DNA of 64,000 nucleotides from Terribacillus aidingensis (GCF_900215625.1 NZ_OBEK01000005.1:62001-126000), one strand, 5' to 3'. Numbered from the stretch's first letter, positions 17,959 to 27,096 are shown. Made by a program: numbers and translations. Notes: generated from the letters alone by a model not told the origin.

Positions 17959-19035
17959 TTAAAGCCTCAGCTTTTCAAAGAACGCTGCATTGTGCTGGAC
18001 GCTTGGATGATCTGGGTGATAAGTAACAGCTTGAGAATGAGCTGCCTTTGCTTGTTCCATCAGGCCCAGCCGAGAATAGCAAAGTGTCAGCTGCACATAC
18101 GGATACCATGTCGTATACGCAGGTACACTGAAGCCTGGCAGTTCTTTTCCTTCATAATCTAATGCTTGGCGGTACCAATACACACCGGCATCATAATTTT
18201 CTTCTTCCGTAAAAAAGTCACCAATAAAGCAGCAAAATTCCGGTCGCGGACGGTCATATTGAAAGGATCGAAACAGATGCATACGATAAGCTTCTGTATC
18301 TCCTGTCGCTTTACAGCAATCCGCTAAATACTGACAGGCGCGAATATTATCTTCTACCCAGCCCTGTTTTGAACGAAGAAAATCCATATAATAAGACTTC
18401 GCCTTTTCAAGCTTTCCATGGTCTTTCAGCTCATTTGCATAATAAAACATATCTCTCGGCGTCAGCTCTCTGCCAGAGGCAACGTAAGATTCATAGATAC
18501 GCAAATTACGGTCAGAGAGTATATGGGACTTTTCACTTTTTCGATGTGTGACTGCTATTTCTGATGCTACAATGTTCCCTCCAAATTCCAAGTACTCGTG
18601 CACTGCCCCGCGCCAGCGAAAGTTCTTGCTGCGCTTCACAATCCGGTTGCGTCTATACAAAAATAAGGGACGCCCCGCTTCATCCAAGGCTGTGTGGTAA
18701 TACATAGACACCACATCCACATCATCACCTATTCCGCTCCATAAATCACGCAGCGCTGCTTGATCTTTTGGCAAAAGTACATCATCTGCATCCAGCCACA
18801 TAATATAGTCACAAGTCGCTTTGCTGAAGCTGTAATTTCTAGCGGCAGAAAAATCATTGACCCATTCAAAATCATAAATACTGCTAGTGAACCGGGAAGC
18901 GATTTCCTTTGTCTTATCTGTTGAACCAGTATCGACAATAATGATTTCATCTACCAAATTCTGTACACTCTCCAAGCAGCCAGCTAACACTTCTTCTTCA
19001 TCTTTAACGATCATACAGAGACTAATGGATAACAT
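17959..19035 (-). CDS. Family 2 glycosyltransferase with TPR-like C-terminus
   Basis: 358 residues. Residues 1-220 are a GT-A domain: SLCMIVKDEEEVLAGCL at the N-terminus, IIVDTGSTDKT, and the metal-binding MWLDADDVLLP near residue 93. The C-terminal 150 residues contain helical pairs with TPR-like spacing (YYMDFLRSKQGWVEDNI, VYWYRQALDY, CYSRLGLMEQAKAA). Such fusions transfer sugars to proteins or envelope glycans; the acceptor is unknown. GAGGTGA precedes the ATG. Stands alone. Confidence 0.85.
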   Translation of the reverse strand: MLSISLCMIVKDEEEVLAGCLESVQNLVDEIIIVDTGSTDKTKEIASRFTSSIYDFEWVNDFSAARNYSFSKATCDYIMWLDADDVLLPKDQAALRDLWSGIGDDVDVVSMYYHTALDEAGRPLFLYRRNRIVKRSKNFRWRGAVHEYLEFGGNIVASEIAVTHRKSEKSHILSDRNLRIYESYVASGRELTPRDMFYYANELKDHGKLEKAKSYYMDFLRSKQGWVEDNIRACQYLADCCKATGDTEAYRMHLFRSFQYDRPRPEFCCFIGDFFTEEENYDAGVYWYRQALDYEGKELPGFSVPAYTTWYPYVQLTLCYSRLGLMEQAKAAHSQAVTYHPDHPSVQHNAAFFEKLRL

Positions 19036-19103
19036 AAGTCACCTCGATATTTTGTTGATATTCTAACCTATGCGAAGATGACTTATCATATTGCTCTGAG
19101 CTA

Positions 19104-19466
19104 TTATCTAGTGACCTTCCATAACCACCAAATCATAACAGGCTGAAGCAGCAAGCGCGCATAAAGAACTGCTTGATTTGTCTCCTCCATCCCAGGTATT
19201 GGAATATCATAGACAGCACCGAAAGCATTGGCAGGGAAAATAACAATCAAGTAAATGACTGTTACGACAGCAGTAAATTTTCTTGTTTTAGGTACTAGCA
19301 ACCCAATTGCCATTAGGAACTCCGCAACACCAGTTACATAAATCAACGTATAGCGCAGCGGTATGTAATCCGGTACCATTGCAACAAAACCGTCATCCAA
19401 TAAAAAGTGCAAAATGCCAGCTACGATAAACATCATACTGAATAGATAAAGACCTAATTTCTTCAT
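19104..19466 (-). CDS. DoxX-family membrane protein
   Basis: 119-residue protein with four membrane segments. FIVAGILHFL near the N-terminus and YVTGVAEFLMAIGLL fit the DoxX-like family of small four-helix membrane proteins, often tied to redox stress. I chose the ATG at 19466 (GAAGGTG nine bases upstream); the reading frame stays open further upstream but that part overlaps the Nudix gene and looks non-coding. Confidence 0.8.
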   Translation of the reverse strand: MKKLGLYLFSMMFIVAGILHFLLDDGFVAMVPDYIPLRYTLIYVTGVAEFLMAIGLLVPKTRKFTAVVTVIYLIVIFPANAFGAVYDIPIPGMEETNQAVLYARLLLQPVMIWWLWKVTR

Positions 19467-19513
19467 TGCAAGCGACACCTTCTTTTTCCTTATGTAATAC
19501 CCTGAGAAGCAGC

Positions 19514-19996
19514 TTAAAAACACCCCTCCTTCACTTCCCAATCTGAATAGCAAACCGTTTCCAGCGGCAGTTCAGCCGAGCTCAGCCACTTTACTGCTTG
19601 TGTTACTAAAGGAGAGCTGTTTGCGGCAGCTAACTGTTCAATTGGTATCCAAGCAGCCTCTTTTGCATCTTGCCCGGCAAACTGCTCGGGAACCTGCAAG
19701 TTTCCTGTCGCCTCCGCGACATACAAAACAGCTGTATGATGCACATGGGTAAAGTTCTTCCACTTCCACGGAAGCATAAAGTCAGCGGTTCCAATTTGCT
19801 CAGAAATTGCTGCTGACAAGCCAGTTTCTTCTTTTACTTCACGAATAACAGCCTCCAGCAATCCTTCCCCTTCTTTCAGACTGCCTCCAGGCAAATCATA
19901 TCTGTTGCGATAAGGTTCTCTTCCTTTATGAATGACGAGCAAATTTCCCTCTTTATAGATAACAGCATATACACCAAATGCACGATGACATAACAT
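19514..19996 (-). CDS. Nudix hydrolase
   Basis: 160-residue Nudix-fold pyrophosphatase. The Nudix box starts at GGSLKEGEGL and continues to REVKEETGL (residues about 37-59), with all metal-binding glutamates present. DLPGG directly before it is typical. The substrate cannot be told from sequence. Divergent from the ArsR-type gene; the two share an intergenic region with two AT-rich dyads. Confidence 0.9.
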   Translation of the reverse strand: MLCHRAFGVYAVIYKEGNLLVIHKGREPYRNRYDLPGGSLKEGEGLLEAVIREVKEETGLSAAISEQIGTADFMLPWKWKNFTHVHHTAVLYVAEATGNLQVPEQFAGQDAKEAAWIPIEQLAAANSSPLVTQAVKWLSSAELPLETVCYSDWEVKEGCF

Positions 19997-20016
19997 TTCC
20001 TTTCACTCCGTTCGAA

Positions 20017-20055
20017 TTATATTGAATATAATATTCCGATAATATAGAATATTAT
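20017..20055. promoter_or_regulatory. Two AT-rich palindromes, candidate ArsR-type operator
   Basis: TTATATTGAATATAA (20017-20031, perfect 7-1-7 dyad) and ATAATATAGAATATTAT (20039-20055, perfect 7-3-7 dyad) with centres 23 bases apart, directly before the ArsR-type start and between two divergent genes. This fits autoregulation by a winged-helix dimer; binding is inferred. Confidence 0.55.
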
Positions 20056-20068
20056 TGAGGTGATAAGT

Positions 20069-21112
20069 ATGCAGATAATTCAGTCGGGATTTAAAGCAAA
20101 CAATGATTATACCATTCATTTTGAATCATCGTTACTATGGGAAGCAGCTTTAGGTATTGCAGCGATTACGAACGCATCGCTCGCTGGCACTTTGGAGCAT
20201 ATTGAGAAAATGTGGGATAACCCAGAAAACGGCTTTTCAAATCAGCTTCAATGCTCGCTGCAGCTTGTACATGAGCGGAATACATGGAAAGCGCTGCTCC
20301 AATTACTTCACTATTCTAAGTCAGCTAGTTTAGCAGATTGGACAGAAGAAATGAAAAAATTGCCTGATACCATGTTGCGGGAGCAATGCCTGCCATATAT
20401 CGGCCGTGCGTTCGAAGAAATTCGAAAAGAAGCTGCTTCTGGAAATAAGCATAGCATCGCCAAGCTTCAAGAAGTAACTGCTGATAATCCTTTCTTCCCA
20501 GACTATATCGGCTTTATTGCACAAACAGACAGTCAGTTTCTAAAAGAGCATTTGCTCTCTGTCATGACAGACTGGTTCCAGGAAGTGATACAACCGCGTG
20601 AGGAACAATTACAGAATATGCTGACACGTGATGAGGCAGATAAAAAACGCAAGCTGGAGACGATGGATAAGCTGGATTTCATGCACTGGATCATAAACAG
20701 TCCAAGCTTTAAACCAGATGACTCTATTCATACCGTTCTATTCATTCCGCAATACAGCTACAGACCATGGACAATAACCGCTGACTTGCCAGGTACAAAA
20801 GTGTTTTACTATCCGATCCATGCGAATAGCATCGATCCAGAAAACAGATATAATCCGGATACGATGCTTGTACGTAAATATAAGGCGCTCGGTGATACCA
20901 TGCGCCTTCATTTACTGAAAAAACTAGCTGAAAGCGAACAAACACTGCAGCAGCTGGCAGAGCAAATGCCTGCAGCTAAATCAACACTGCATCATCATTT
21001 GAAGATGTTGAAATCTGCAGGACTAATAGGTTCCGATAAACAAGTTTACTATGTAAATAAACACAGAATTGCATCCTTGGATAGTGAATTGCACCACTTT
21101 CTGAAGGAGTAG
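20069..21112 (+). CDS. ArsR-family transcriptional regulator with long N-terminal domain
   Basis: 347 residues. The C-terminal 85 residues are a winged helix-turn-helix of ArsR type (KYKALGDTMRLHLLKKL, then LAEQMPAAKSTLHHHLKML). The N-terminal 250 residues are an uncharacterised, probably ligand-binding domain; no metal-binding Cys cluster is visible. I chose the ATG at 20069, six bases after GAGGTGAT, over a GTG nine bases upstream. It is followed 5 bases after its stop by an MFS exporter, a common repressor/efflux pairing. Confidence 0.85.
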   Translation: MQIIQSGFKANNDYTIHFESSLLWEAALGIAAITNASLAGTLEHIEKMWDNPENGFSNQLQCSLQLVHERNTWKALLQLLHYSKSASLADWTEEMKKLPDTMLREQCLPYIGRAFEEIRKEAASGNKHSIAKLQEVTADNPFFPDYIGFIAQTDSQFLKEHLLSVMTDWFQEVIQPREEQLQNMLTRDEADKKRKLETMDKLDFMHWIINSPSFKPDDSIHTVLFIPQYSYRPWTITADLPGTKVFYYPIHANSIDPENRYNPDTMLVRKYKALGDTMRLHLLKKLAESEQTLQQLAEQMPAAKSTLHHHLKMLKSAGLIGSDKQVYYVNKHRIASLDSELHHFLKE

Positions 21113-21117
21113 GTCAG

Positions 21118-22314
21118 ATGACAGAACGTCGCATCACCTTCACCCATCCGCTATCCCGCTTGCTGATGAGTACGACGATAGCGAATATGGCCGGACAAGT
21201 GTACAGCATCCTTCTTCCGCTGCTCGTGCTGGAAGTGACATCTTCTCCCATCGCTGTTACGGCCACCGTTGCTGCTGAACGGGCATCGATGGTGCTGCAG
21301 CCTTTCGCAGGACCTATTTTAGACAGAGCCAATTGGAAAAGTATACTGCTGCTAGCTGACATTGTTCGACTTGCTTGTTTTCTACTTCTCAGTGCGTTGG
21401 CTGCGTCAGGTCACTTGTCGTTTTTGTTGTTATTCGTGCTTTCTTTTGTCATTGGATTTGCTGCTATTTTTTATCAAGGAGCACAATTTACCTCCATTCC
21501 ATTTATTGTCTCTGCCAGACAGCTTCATTTTGCTAACAGCCTCGAAAGCGCTCTTTATCAGCTGAGTATTGTTATCGGTCCCAGTATCGGCGGGATTGTT
21601 CTCTTATTCTTCCACAAGCAGTCTAGCTTAATCGTCATGAGTACTCTTGCTTTTTTCGCGGTTTGGCTGATTTTTCTGCTGCCCAGCCAGCAAATAACTG
21701 CTAGTGCCAAACCGTTTTCGCTCTCTGTTTACACACAAGAATTAAAGGAAGGCTTTGCATTCATATACCGCAAAAAAGAAATCTGGTACACAAATTTGAT
21801 TTTAATGATCTCCAATTTTGGTATTCAATTTCTTATCGTCTTGCTTGTCATTTATGTGGACAAGCTAACACATAATCCGCTGCTCATTGGTATCGTCTTA
21901 TCTTCCGGCGGTATCGGTGCCATATTAGGCACAGTGCTCGGATTTTATGCAGATCGAGTAGGTACTTACAGACAGATATTATTTACAGCCAAGTTAGTTG
22001 GCGGCTTAACCATTATCTTCATTAGCCTGTCAGACAACATCTGGCTGACAGCTGTCCTCAACTTAATTGGGACAGCATCTGCCGGAGCAATTAATCCAAT
22101 CATTAAAACGATACGGCAGCAATATACACCACAGCATTTATTAGGCCGTGTCCAAACATCATCCCGGTTCATCACATTTACTTTACTGCCAGTCGCCTCT
22201 ATTTGCGGCGGTTTGCTGTCAGAGTGGATTGGTATGGAATCAACTATTATGCTCGGCGGGTGTATCGCCACTCTCTCCGTTATTTTTGTTTGGAAATTAC
22301 CCCTCAGGCTATAA
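21118..22314 (+). CDS. MFS transporter, probable drug exporter
   Basis: 398 residues, about 12 membrane segments, with the MFS loop 2-3 region (AGPILDRANWKS) and a central loop near residue 195. The fold resembles the DHA3/EntS-like group. AAGGAG lies before the ATG and the gap to the upstream regulator is 5 bases, so the two are one unit. The substrate is unknown; the regulator pairing suggests an inducible toxic compound. Confidence 0.85.
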   Translation: MTERRITFTHPLSRLLMSTTIANMAGQVYSILLPLLVLEVTSSPIAVTATVAAERASMVLQPFAGPILDRANWKSILLLADIVRLACFLLLSALAASGHLSFLLLFVLSFVIGFAAIFYQGAQFTSIPFIVSARQLHFANSLESALYQLSIVIGPSIGGIVLLFFHKQSSLIVMSTLAFFAVWLIFLLPSQQITASAKPFSLSVYTQELKEGFAFIYRKKEIWYTNLILMISNFGIQFLIVLLVIYVDKLTHNPLLIGIVLSSGGIGAILGTVLGFYADRVGTYRQILFTAKLVGGLTIIFISLSDNIWLTAVLNLIGTASAGAINPIIKTIRQQYTPQHLLGRVQTSSRFITFTLLPVASICGGLLSEWIGMESTIMLGGCIATLSVIFVWKLPLRL

Positions 22315-22339
22315 AAAGAAGGCCCATAACAGGGCCTTC
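22313..22339 (-). terminator. Terminator of the subtilase gene
   Basis: Stem GAAGGCCC/GGGCCTTC, 6-base loop, then five T on the minus strand. The plus-strand side lacks a T run, so it serves the leftward subtilase. Confidence 0.85.
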
Positions 22340-22353
22340 ACCATAAAAATATG

Positions 22354-23616
22354 TTATTGAACAAGCGGGAAACCGAAACCTGACGCATAGTCATCGCCTC
22401 GCGCTGCTCCATAACCGCCAAGTATATCGTTGGATTGCGCGCGTGCTTGCAATGTTTGTCGCACTTGTGAGTTGCTTAAGCTTGTATTTTCAGACCAAAT
22501 CTTTGCAGCCAATCCGGAAATATGCGGTGTCGCCATTGATGTACCTGTTAGAGATGCATACGTATTTCCAGGGAAAGTTGAAAGAATAGCCGATCCAGGT
22601 GCTGATACTTCCACATCGCCTTGCTGGATTCTATAATCACCGTCTGTTCGGCTGTATCCTCTGGAAGAAGAATCAGCCACACGGTATGTACCGTTTTGCT
22701 GGCGATTTTCAAGGTTGGCAACACCGACTGCTTCCGACAATCCACCTGGATAATTAATTGATCCTTCATAAGGACCGGAGTTACCTGTTGCAGCAACTAC
22801 TAATGCGCCTCTGCTGTTCGCATAACGCACAGCACTTGCTATAAGGGAATCCTGACCGCCGCCAAGTGACATCGAGATGATGACTCTTTCACCTCGGTTC
22901 GCCCCTTCATCAGCAGCTTTTTGAATCGCGTTAGCTATATCATCGGAATATCCACGGCCATCATCGCCAAGTACTTTATACGCCCAAAGATCAGCTTCTG
23001 GTGCTACACCGTAAATTCCAGATCCATTGCCGCCGTTAGCAAGTGCACTTCCCGAAACATGTGTACCATGACCATCACGGTCAATACAGCTGCCGTTCAC
23101 TTGTCCGCTGTTATATTGCGTAAAGTCAATGCATTGCTCCACGTTGGCTGCAAGGTCAGGGTGATTAACGGAAGTTCCTGTATCCAAAACGGCAATATTG
23201 ATATTATTTCCGCCAGACGTACGGGTGATAGATGGATTGTTATAAATTGCTTGTATACCCCAAGGCGTGCGATCGGATACCGCCTGGGCCGAGACATCTC
23301 GCTGTTTCGTCACTTCCTGTTTGGTATATACACTCACTTCTGTGACTTCCAAAGCTTTATTAGCTTTCAGTTCTTTGAGCTCTTTTTTGGATACTTCCGT
23401 GGTAAAACCCTGATTGCCAAAGCTGTTTCGAACACCGTGCTCCTGCTTCACTTTATCCGTAGCTTGCGTTGTGAATACACCGTCCTTCTGCTTTACCAGT
23501 ACTCGTACTTCATTATGCTTTGCCGTTTGGTCTGGTGCAGCGGAAGCTTGTAACGGCTGGAAAGCAGCTAATCCCAATATGGCCACTGCAGCGACACTTG
23601 CAAGTTTTCTTCTCAA
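22354..23616 (-). CDS. Secreted subtilisin-like serine protease (S8)
   Basis: 420-residue preproprotease. Signal peptide with hydrophobic core VAAVAILGLAAF and probable cleavage after ASA (near residue 27). An I9-type propeptide follows to about residue 110. The catalytic triad is Asp in AVLDTGTSVNHPDL, His in RDGHGTHVSGS and Ser in GTSMATPHISGLAA. Two Cys flank the stretch between Asp and His (EQCIDF and GSCIDRD) and could form a disulfide that classical subtilisins lack. The start codon is TTG, supported by GAGGTGAT upstream. Monocistronic. Confidence 0.93.
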   Translation of the reverse strand: MRRKLASVAAVAILGLAAFQPLQASAAPDQTAKHNEVRVLVKQKDGVFTTQATDKVKQEHGVRNSFGNQGFTTEVSKKELKELKANKALEVTEVSVYTKQEVTKQRDVSAQAVSDRTPWGIQAIYNNPSITRTSGGNNINIAVLDTGTSVNHPDLAANVEQCIDFTQYNSGQVNGSCIDRDGHGTHVSGSALANGGNGSGIYGVAPEADLWAYKVLGDDGRGYSDDIANAIQKAADEGANRGERVIISMSLGGGQDSLIASAVRYANSRGALVVAATGNSGPYEGSINYPGGLSEAVGVANLENRQQNGTYRVADSSSRGYSRTDGDYRIQQGDVEVSAPGSAILSTFPGNTYASLTGTSMATPHISGLAAKIWSENTSLSNSQVRQTLQARAQSNDILGGYGAARGDDYASGFGFPLVQ

Positions 23617-23757
23617 TTCAAATCACCTCGCTAGTTTTTATAGCCACTGAGATAAGTTTCGTCCCTCTCTGTCTGTGACTCTCAGAAACTATTACAGTAA
23701 ATCTAGCATAAGCTTCCATGAAAATGTATTGGGAAATCAGGCAACATAAGCATACAG

Positions 23758-23851
23758 AAAAAGACATCATTCCCGTGTTTATTTCCTTCTCTCAGCAGAA
23801 TATTTGCTTAGGAGCCATCTTCTGTGAGTTAAGGTGGAATAATGTCTTTTT
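23758..23851. repeat. 94-bp imperfect inverted repeat with nested stem
   Basis: The outer arms, 23758-23773 and 23836-23851, are complementary with one mismatch. Inside, CTCAGCAGAA (23791-23800) can pair with TTCTGTGAG (23820-23828) with one bulge. It lies between the subtilase promoter region and the stop of the CopD-like gene. The minus strand ends in TCTTTTTCTG, so it could terminate the CopD-like transcript, but it is larger than the usual terminators here. Confidence 0.6.
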
Positions 23852-23860
23852 ATCGGTAGT

Positions 23861-24925
23861 TTAGAATCGCAAACTAGTCATGATTGCAGCGTACAAAAGT
23901 CCCGAAGCAGCACATGCAGCTGCTAAGGCAAAGCCTGCCTTCGCTCTTTTTTTGAAAAAATAAAGGATGCTCACTAAAAATAATCCAGCTCCAGCAAAGC
24001 AGACAATTCCAGTTATGCTCATATACCAGGTTGCGACACTTGTAGCTGTCACACGTTGAAATATGCTGCCGAATATCGGTGCCGCCCCAGCATTGCTTAA
24101 CGCTTCTGCAATATTGGCGGGTGCTGCAGATGATTTCAGCAGCGCTGAACAAGCAAACACAATAGCCAAAAGGAACGCCTCTGCCCGGATCCAATTCAGC
24201 GGCTGAAAGTGAGAATGCTGCCGTACTTGTTTTACCAAAAACATGTTAATAACAGTAAAAACAAGCACAGGAATAAACACGATATGCTTGATGAGTAACA
24301 TCTGTCCATACGTCAGCATTAATACATTGCCGTAATCCCGCATATCCATAGCAAACGACATGGTGACGACGCCGCTTCCTATCACTGCCATTACAAGCAC
24401 GGCTGTAAATGGAGAAAACCATTTCAGGAAACTTTCCCAATTAAAGCGTTCATCTGTATAAAAACACGCATGTACCAGCACACCTACCCAAAAAACAGCG
24501 GCACTTAAATGTATAAGGTGAGCAAAAGTATTCATTATACCTTCGTCCGGATGACTCCCATAGGCTCGAAGAAACAGCATACTAAGAAAGAGAACGAGCG
24601 TAACCATTGGCAGTTTATTCACATACAACAGTACCCAAACACAAATAGCCAATAAAAAAATACCAAGCCATACATGACCAGCAGCTGTCTGAAATAATAC
24701 GGTTAACAACGCTTTTCCATAACCGTTCTGCGCCCCGATTACAGAAACCAAGTTAATCACTGGACCGCTTGTGACAAGTGCAGCGGACGCCGCACCAGCT
24801 AAGACATCACTTCGCGGTGTCTGAACTGCCGCTTCTTGTTTGCGAATAAGACGAAACACGAGATAACCAGCGACAAAAGAGAATGCAATATACGATAGCA
24901 ATTCCATTAACGGAACAAGAATCAT
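23861..24925 (-). CDS. CopD-family membrane protein
   Basis: 354-residue polytopic membrane protein with about nine hydrophobic segments. The central motif AHLIHLSAAVFWVGVL (near residue 135) and YGQMLLIKHIVFIPVL (near residue 228) are hallmarks of the CopD/YcnJ copper-resistance domain, whose membrane His residues may handle copper. No CopC domain is fused and no copper genes are adjacent, so the role is uncertain. AAAGGA lies 10 bases before the ATG. Confidence 0.82.
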   Translation of the reverse strand: MILVPLMELLSYIAFSFVAGYLVFRLIRKQEAAVQTPRSDVLAGAASAALVTSGPVINLVSVIGAQNGYGKALLTVLFQTAAGHVWLGIFLLAICVWVLLYVNKLPMVTLVLFLSMLFLRAYGSHPDEGIMNTFAHLIHLSAAVFWVGVLVHACFYTDERFNWESFLKWFSPFTAVLVMAVIGSGVVTMSFAMDMRDYGNVLMLTYGQMLLIKHIVFIPVLVFTVINMFLVKQVRQHSHFQPLNWIRAEAFLLAIVFACSALLKSSAAPANIAEALSNAGAAPIFGSIFQRVTATSVATWYMSITGIVCFAGAGLFLVSILYFFKKRAKAGFALAAACAASGLLYAAIMTSLRF

Positions 24926-25141
24926 GCTAAATTAGTCCTTTTATATAAGAATAATGTCTGCAGCTTCATGATCCACAACTCCAATTTTCTACATTTCTCT
25001 TCCATCGTATTAAAGAATCACTCGAGCGTATAGAAGCAATTGTGACTAAATCCGAACATTTAATTTCCAAAGTAAAAAGACAGGCTTTATTAAAGGGAAG
25101 GCCCTGCCTATTTCTTATCCTCTATTGTTCACTTTTAATAT
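24926..25141. other. Intergenic stretch without recognisable gene
   Basis: 216 bases between the CopD-like start and the thiE terminator. It holds the CopD-like ribosome site and presumably its promoter, plus a short GC-rich imperfect inverted segment near 25081-25112. I see no ORF or known RNA in it. Confidence 0.5.
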
Positions 25142-25169
25142 AAAAAGGTGCACGCATTTGTGCACCTTT
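25142..25169 (-). terminator. Terminator of thiE
   Basis: Perfect 10-bp stem AAAGGTGCAC/GTGCACCTTT with a 6-base loop and a T run on the minus strand, just after the thiE stop. Confidence 0.9.
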
Positions 25170-25176
25170 CTAATCT

Positions 25177-25800
25177 TTATAGCTTCAGCATATTTACTGC
25201 CTCTTGAATATCTGTAGCTTTCGTTAAAACGGAGATGAAGGAAATCCCATCCGCTCCGGCTTCCCGAACAGCCTTTGCATTTTTATGATTAATTCCGCCG
25301 ATGGCTACGATTGGGAAGTCGCCAAGCTGCTCACGTATTTCCCGAAGACCTGATAAACCGATTGGACATTTGGCATCAATCTTCGTACGCGTTGCTGCAA
25401 TCGGTCCAACACCGACATAATTAGCGCCATCTTGGATTGCTTTATTGGCTTCCGCTGCATTTGTTGCGCTCACTCCAATGATAAAATGTGCTGGACAACG
25501 TTTCTTCACCTGCTGCATCGATTCATCACCTTGTCCGATATGTACACCGTCTGCTCCAATGGTGATGGCCAGGTCCACGTCATCGTTCACAATGAAGGGG
25601 ACACTGTATGCCTGGCATCTATCCTGAAGCCGTTCGGCCAGCTGTCTTTTTTCATGACCGATTAGCGCTGCTTCACCTTTTTCCCGAAACTGAAACATAG
25701 TGATACCTGCATCCAGCGCCTGTTCCAATATCTCTTCCGGATCTTTACGCGGGCAGTTTTGACTTCCCATAATAAAATATAATGCTAATTTATCTTTCAT
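25177..25800 (-). CDS. thiE: Thiamine-phosphate synthase
   Basis: Joins HMP pyrophosphate and THZ phosphate to thiamine phosphate. A TIM-barrel of 207 residues with GITMFQFREKG near residue 33, FIVNDDVDLAI near residue 68, GVHIGQGDE near residue 84, and the phosphate-binding VAIGGIN and GADGISFISVL near the C-terminus. GGAGCAGACA precedes the ATG. It is cut off from tenA-thiD-thiM by an oppositely oriented gene and I find no TPP riboswitch directly before it. Confidence 0.94.
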   Translation of the reverse strand: MKDKLALYFIMGSQNCPRKDPEEILEQALDAGITMFQFREKGEAALIGHEKRQLAERLQDRCQAYSVPFIVNDDVDLAITIGADGVHIGQGDESMQQVKKRCPAHFIIGVSATNAAEANKAIQDGANYVGVGPIAATRTKIDAKCPIGLSGLREIREQLGDFPIVAIGGINHKNAKAVREAGADGISFISVLTKATDIQEAVNMLKL

Positions 25801-25943
25801 TGTCTGCTCCTTTCTCCTCGCCCACTATTCTTCTGCGGCTCCTTGCAGCGCAGCTCCCAAATTAGGAAAAAGTGTGAAATACGGATACTACAATCCAAAC
25901 TGCGCAAAGTAAATGCAAGCTTTTTATTATAAAGGAGATGATA

Positions 25944-26270
25944 ATGTTGAAATGGATAAAAGCTGGGGCAATTGTTATTGCGCTATGCTGCGGTTTGGTT
26001 GTATGCAATCCCGCTGCGTCTTTCGCTGCTGACAAAGCTGTGGCGGACGTGCTGACAGCTGAGCAGAAACAGGAAATAGCTTCGCTGCAAAAGGAAGCTT
26101 TAGAACAGGAAAAAGAGATCATCCAAAAGTACGTGGAATTTGGCGTTTTCTCCGAAAAGAAAGCCGACCAAATTATAAAGCATCTGGATGACCGCTTTGC
26201 ACAGCTTGAAAAGGATGGATTTGTTCCAAAGCCACACCCGCATGGGCGTCCTCTCCACCCGAACAAGTAA
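25944..26270 (+). CDS. Small secreted DUF2680 protein
   Basis: 108-residue exported protein. Signal peptide with core AGAIVIALCCGLVVC and likely cleavage after SFA (about residue 28). The mature part, ADKAVADVLTAEQKQEIASL and on through EIIQKYVEFGVFSEKKADQI, is the DUF2680 helix-turn-helix pattern; function unknown. It ends in a Pro/His-rich tail (KPHPHGRPLHP). I chose the ATG at 25944, 6 bases after AAAGGAG; an ATG at 25938 would overlap that site. It lies within the thiamine gene row on the opposite strand. Confidence 0.82.
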   Translation: MLKWIKAGAIVIALCCGLVVCNPAASFAADKAVADVLTAEQKQEIASLQKEALEQEKEIIQKYVEFGVFSEKKADQIIKHLDDRFAQLEKDGFVPKPHPHGRPLHPNK

Positions 26271-26278
26271 TACACGCT

Positions 26279-26307
26279 AATCAGCAGGTTTTCCTGCTGA
26301 TTTTTTA
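26279..26307 (+). terminator. Terminator of the DUF2680 gene
   Basis: Stem AATCAGCAGG/CCTGCTGATT, T4 loop, then T6 on the plus strand. On the minus strand no T run follows, so it should not stop transcription coming from thiM. Confidence 0.88.
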
Positions 26308-27096
26308 TTATGCCAGCTGGTTTACCTGTTCTAAAACTCCCGCTTCATCCTGCAGCAAATACAGCTGATCTAAAAAGGCAGCCTGGAAGCTTCCCGGAGC
26401 AATTGCTCGTTCGGCTGCTTTTTCAGATGCAATTCCATAGAAAGTAAGCGCCCCGATGCATGCTTCTAATACATTTTCCGACGCCCCTGCACATGCTGCC
26501 ACTACTGCTCCCAGCAAACAGCCGGAACCCGTAATTTTCGTTAACATGTGATGACCGTTTGCTACGCTGAATGTCCGCTTGCCATCAGACAGAATATCTA
26601 CTTCGCCTGTTGCAATGACAACTGCTTGCAAGTCGTCCGCAATTTGCTGCACCTGATTATGCGAGATACCTTCCTTGTTTCCATCTACCCCTTTCACTTG
26701 GGCAGATGTTCCGCCTAGAACAGCGATTTCGCCTGCATTCCCGCGAATAACCGTGACATTTACTTCCGCCAAGATACGGCGGGCTGTTTCGGTACGATAA
26801 GCTGTTGCTCCGACGCCGACAGGATCAAATATAACAGGGATGCCAAGTCTATTTGCCTCTTTGCCAGCAAGAATCATTGCTTCTACGTCTGCAGCAGCCA
26901 GTGTTCCGATATTCAGCAACAGCGCCTTGGCGTGCTGTACCATTTGCGAAGCTTCTTCCTTCGCCGATGCCATCACCGGCGAAGCACCAAGTGCAATTAA
27001 ACCGTTTGCTGTAAAATTGATGACAACATTATTTGTTATACAGTGAACCAACGGACTTGTTTCTCTGACTTCTTTTATTACATCAGTAAATCCCAT
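26308..27096 (-). CDS. thiM: Hydroxyethylthiazole kinase
   Basis: Phosphorylates salvaged 4-methyl-5-hydroxyethylthiazole. 262 residues, with PLVHCITNNVVINFTANG near residue 15, GIPVIFDPVGVGATAYR near residue 88 and the ATP-site KITGSGCLLGAVVAAC near residue 190. I chose the ATG at 27096 because GGGGGAG lies 8 bases upstream; the frame stays open further but runs through thiD. The start lies 14 bases inside thiD. Confidence 0.94.
   Translation of the reverse strand: MGFTDVIKEVRETSPLVHCITNNVVINFTANGLIALGASPVMASAKEEASQMVQHAKALLLNIGTLAAADVEAMILAGKEANRLGIPVIFDPVGVGATAYRTETARRILAEVNVTVIRGNAGEIAVLGGTSAQVKGVDGNKEGISHNQVQQIADDLQAVVIATGEVDILSDGKRTFSVANGHHMLTKITGSGCLLGAVVAACAGASENVLEACIGALTFYGIASEKAAERAIAPGSFQAAFLDQLYLLQDEAGVLEQVNQLA

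Noticed and set aside
25801-25943. Possible TPP riboswitch before thiE
   Set aside because: None of the conserved TPP blocks (GGGGTGC, CTGAGA, ACCTGATCTGG) is present.
25862-26275. 137-codon minus-strand frame across the DUF2680 gene
   Set aside because: Cys/Ser-rich composition, no ribosome site, and fully antisense to a gene with a clear signal peptide and family pattern.
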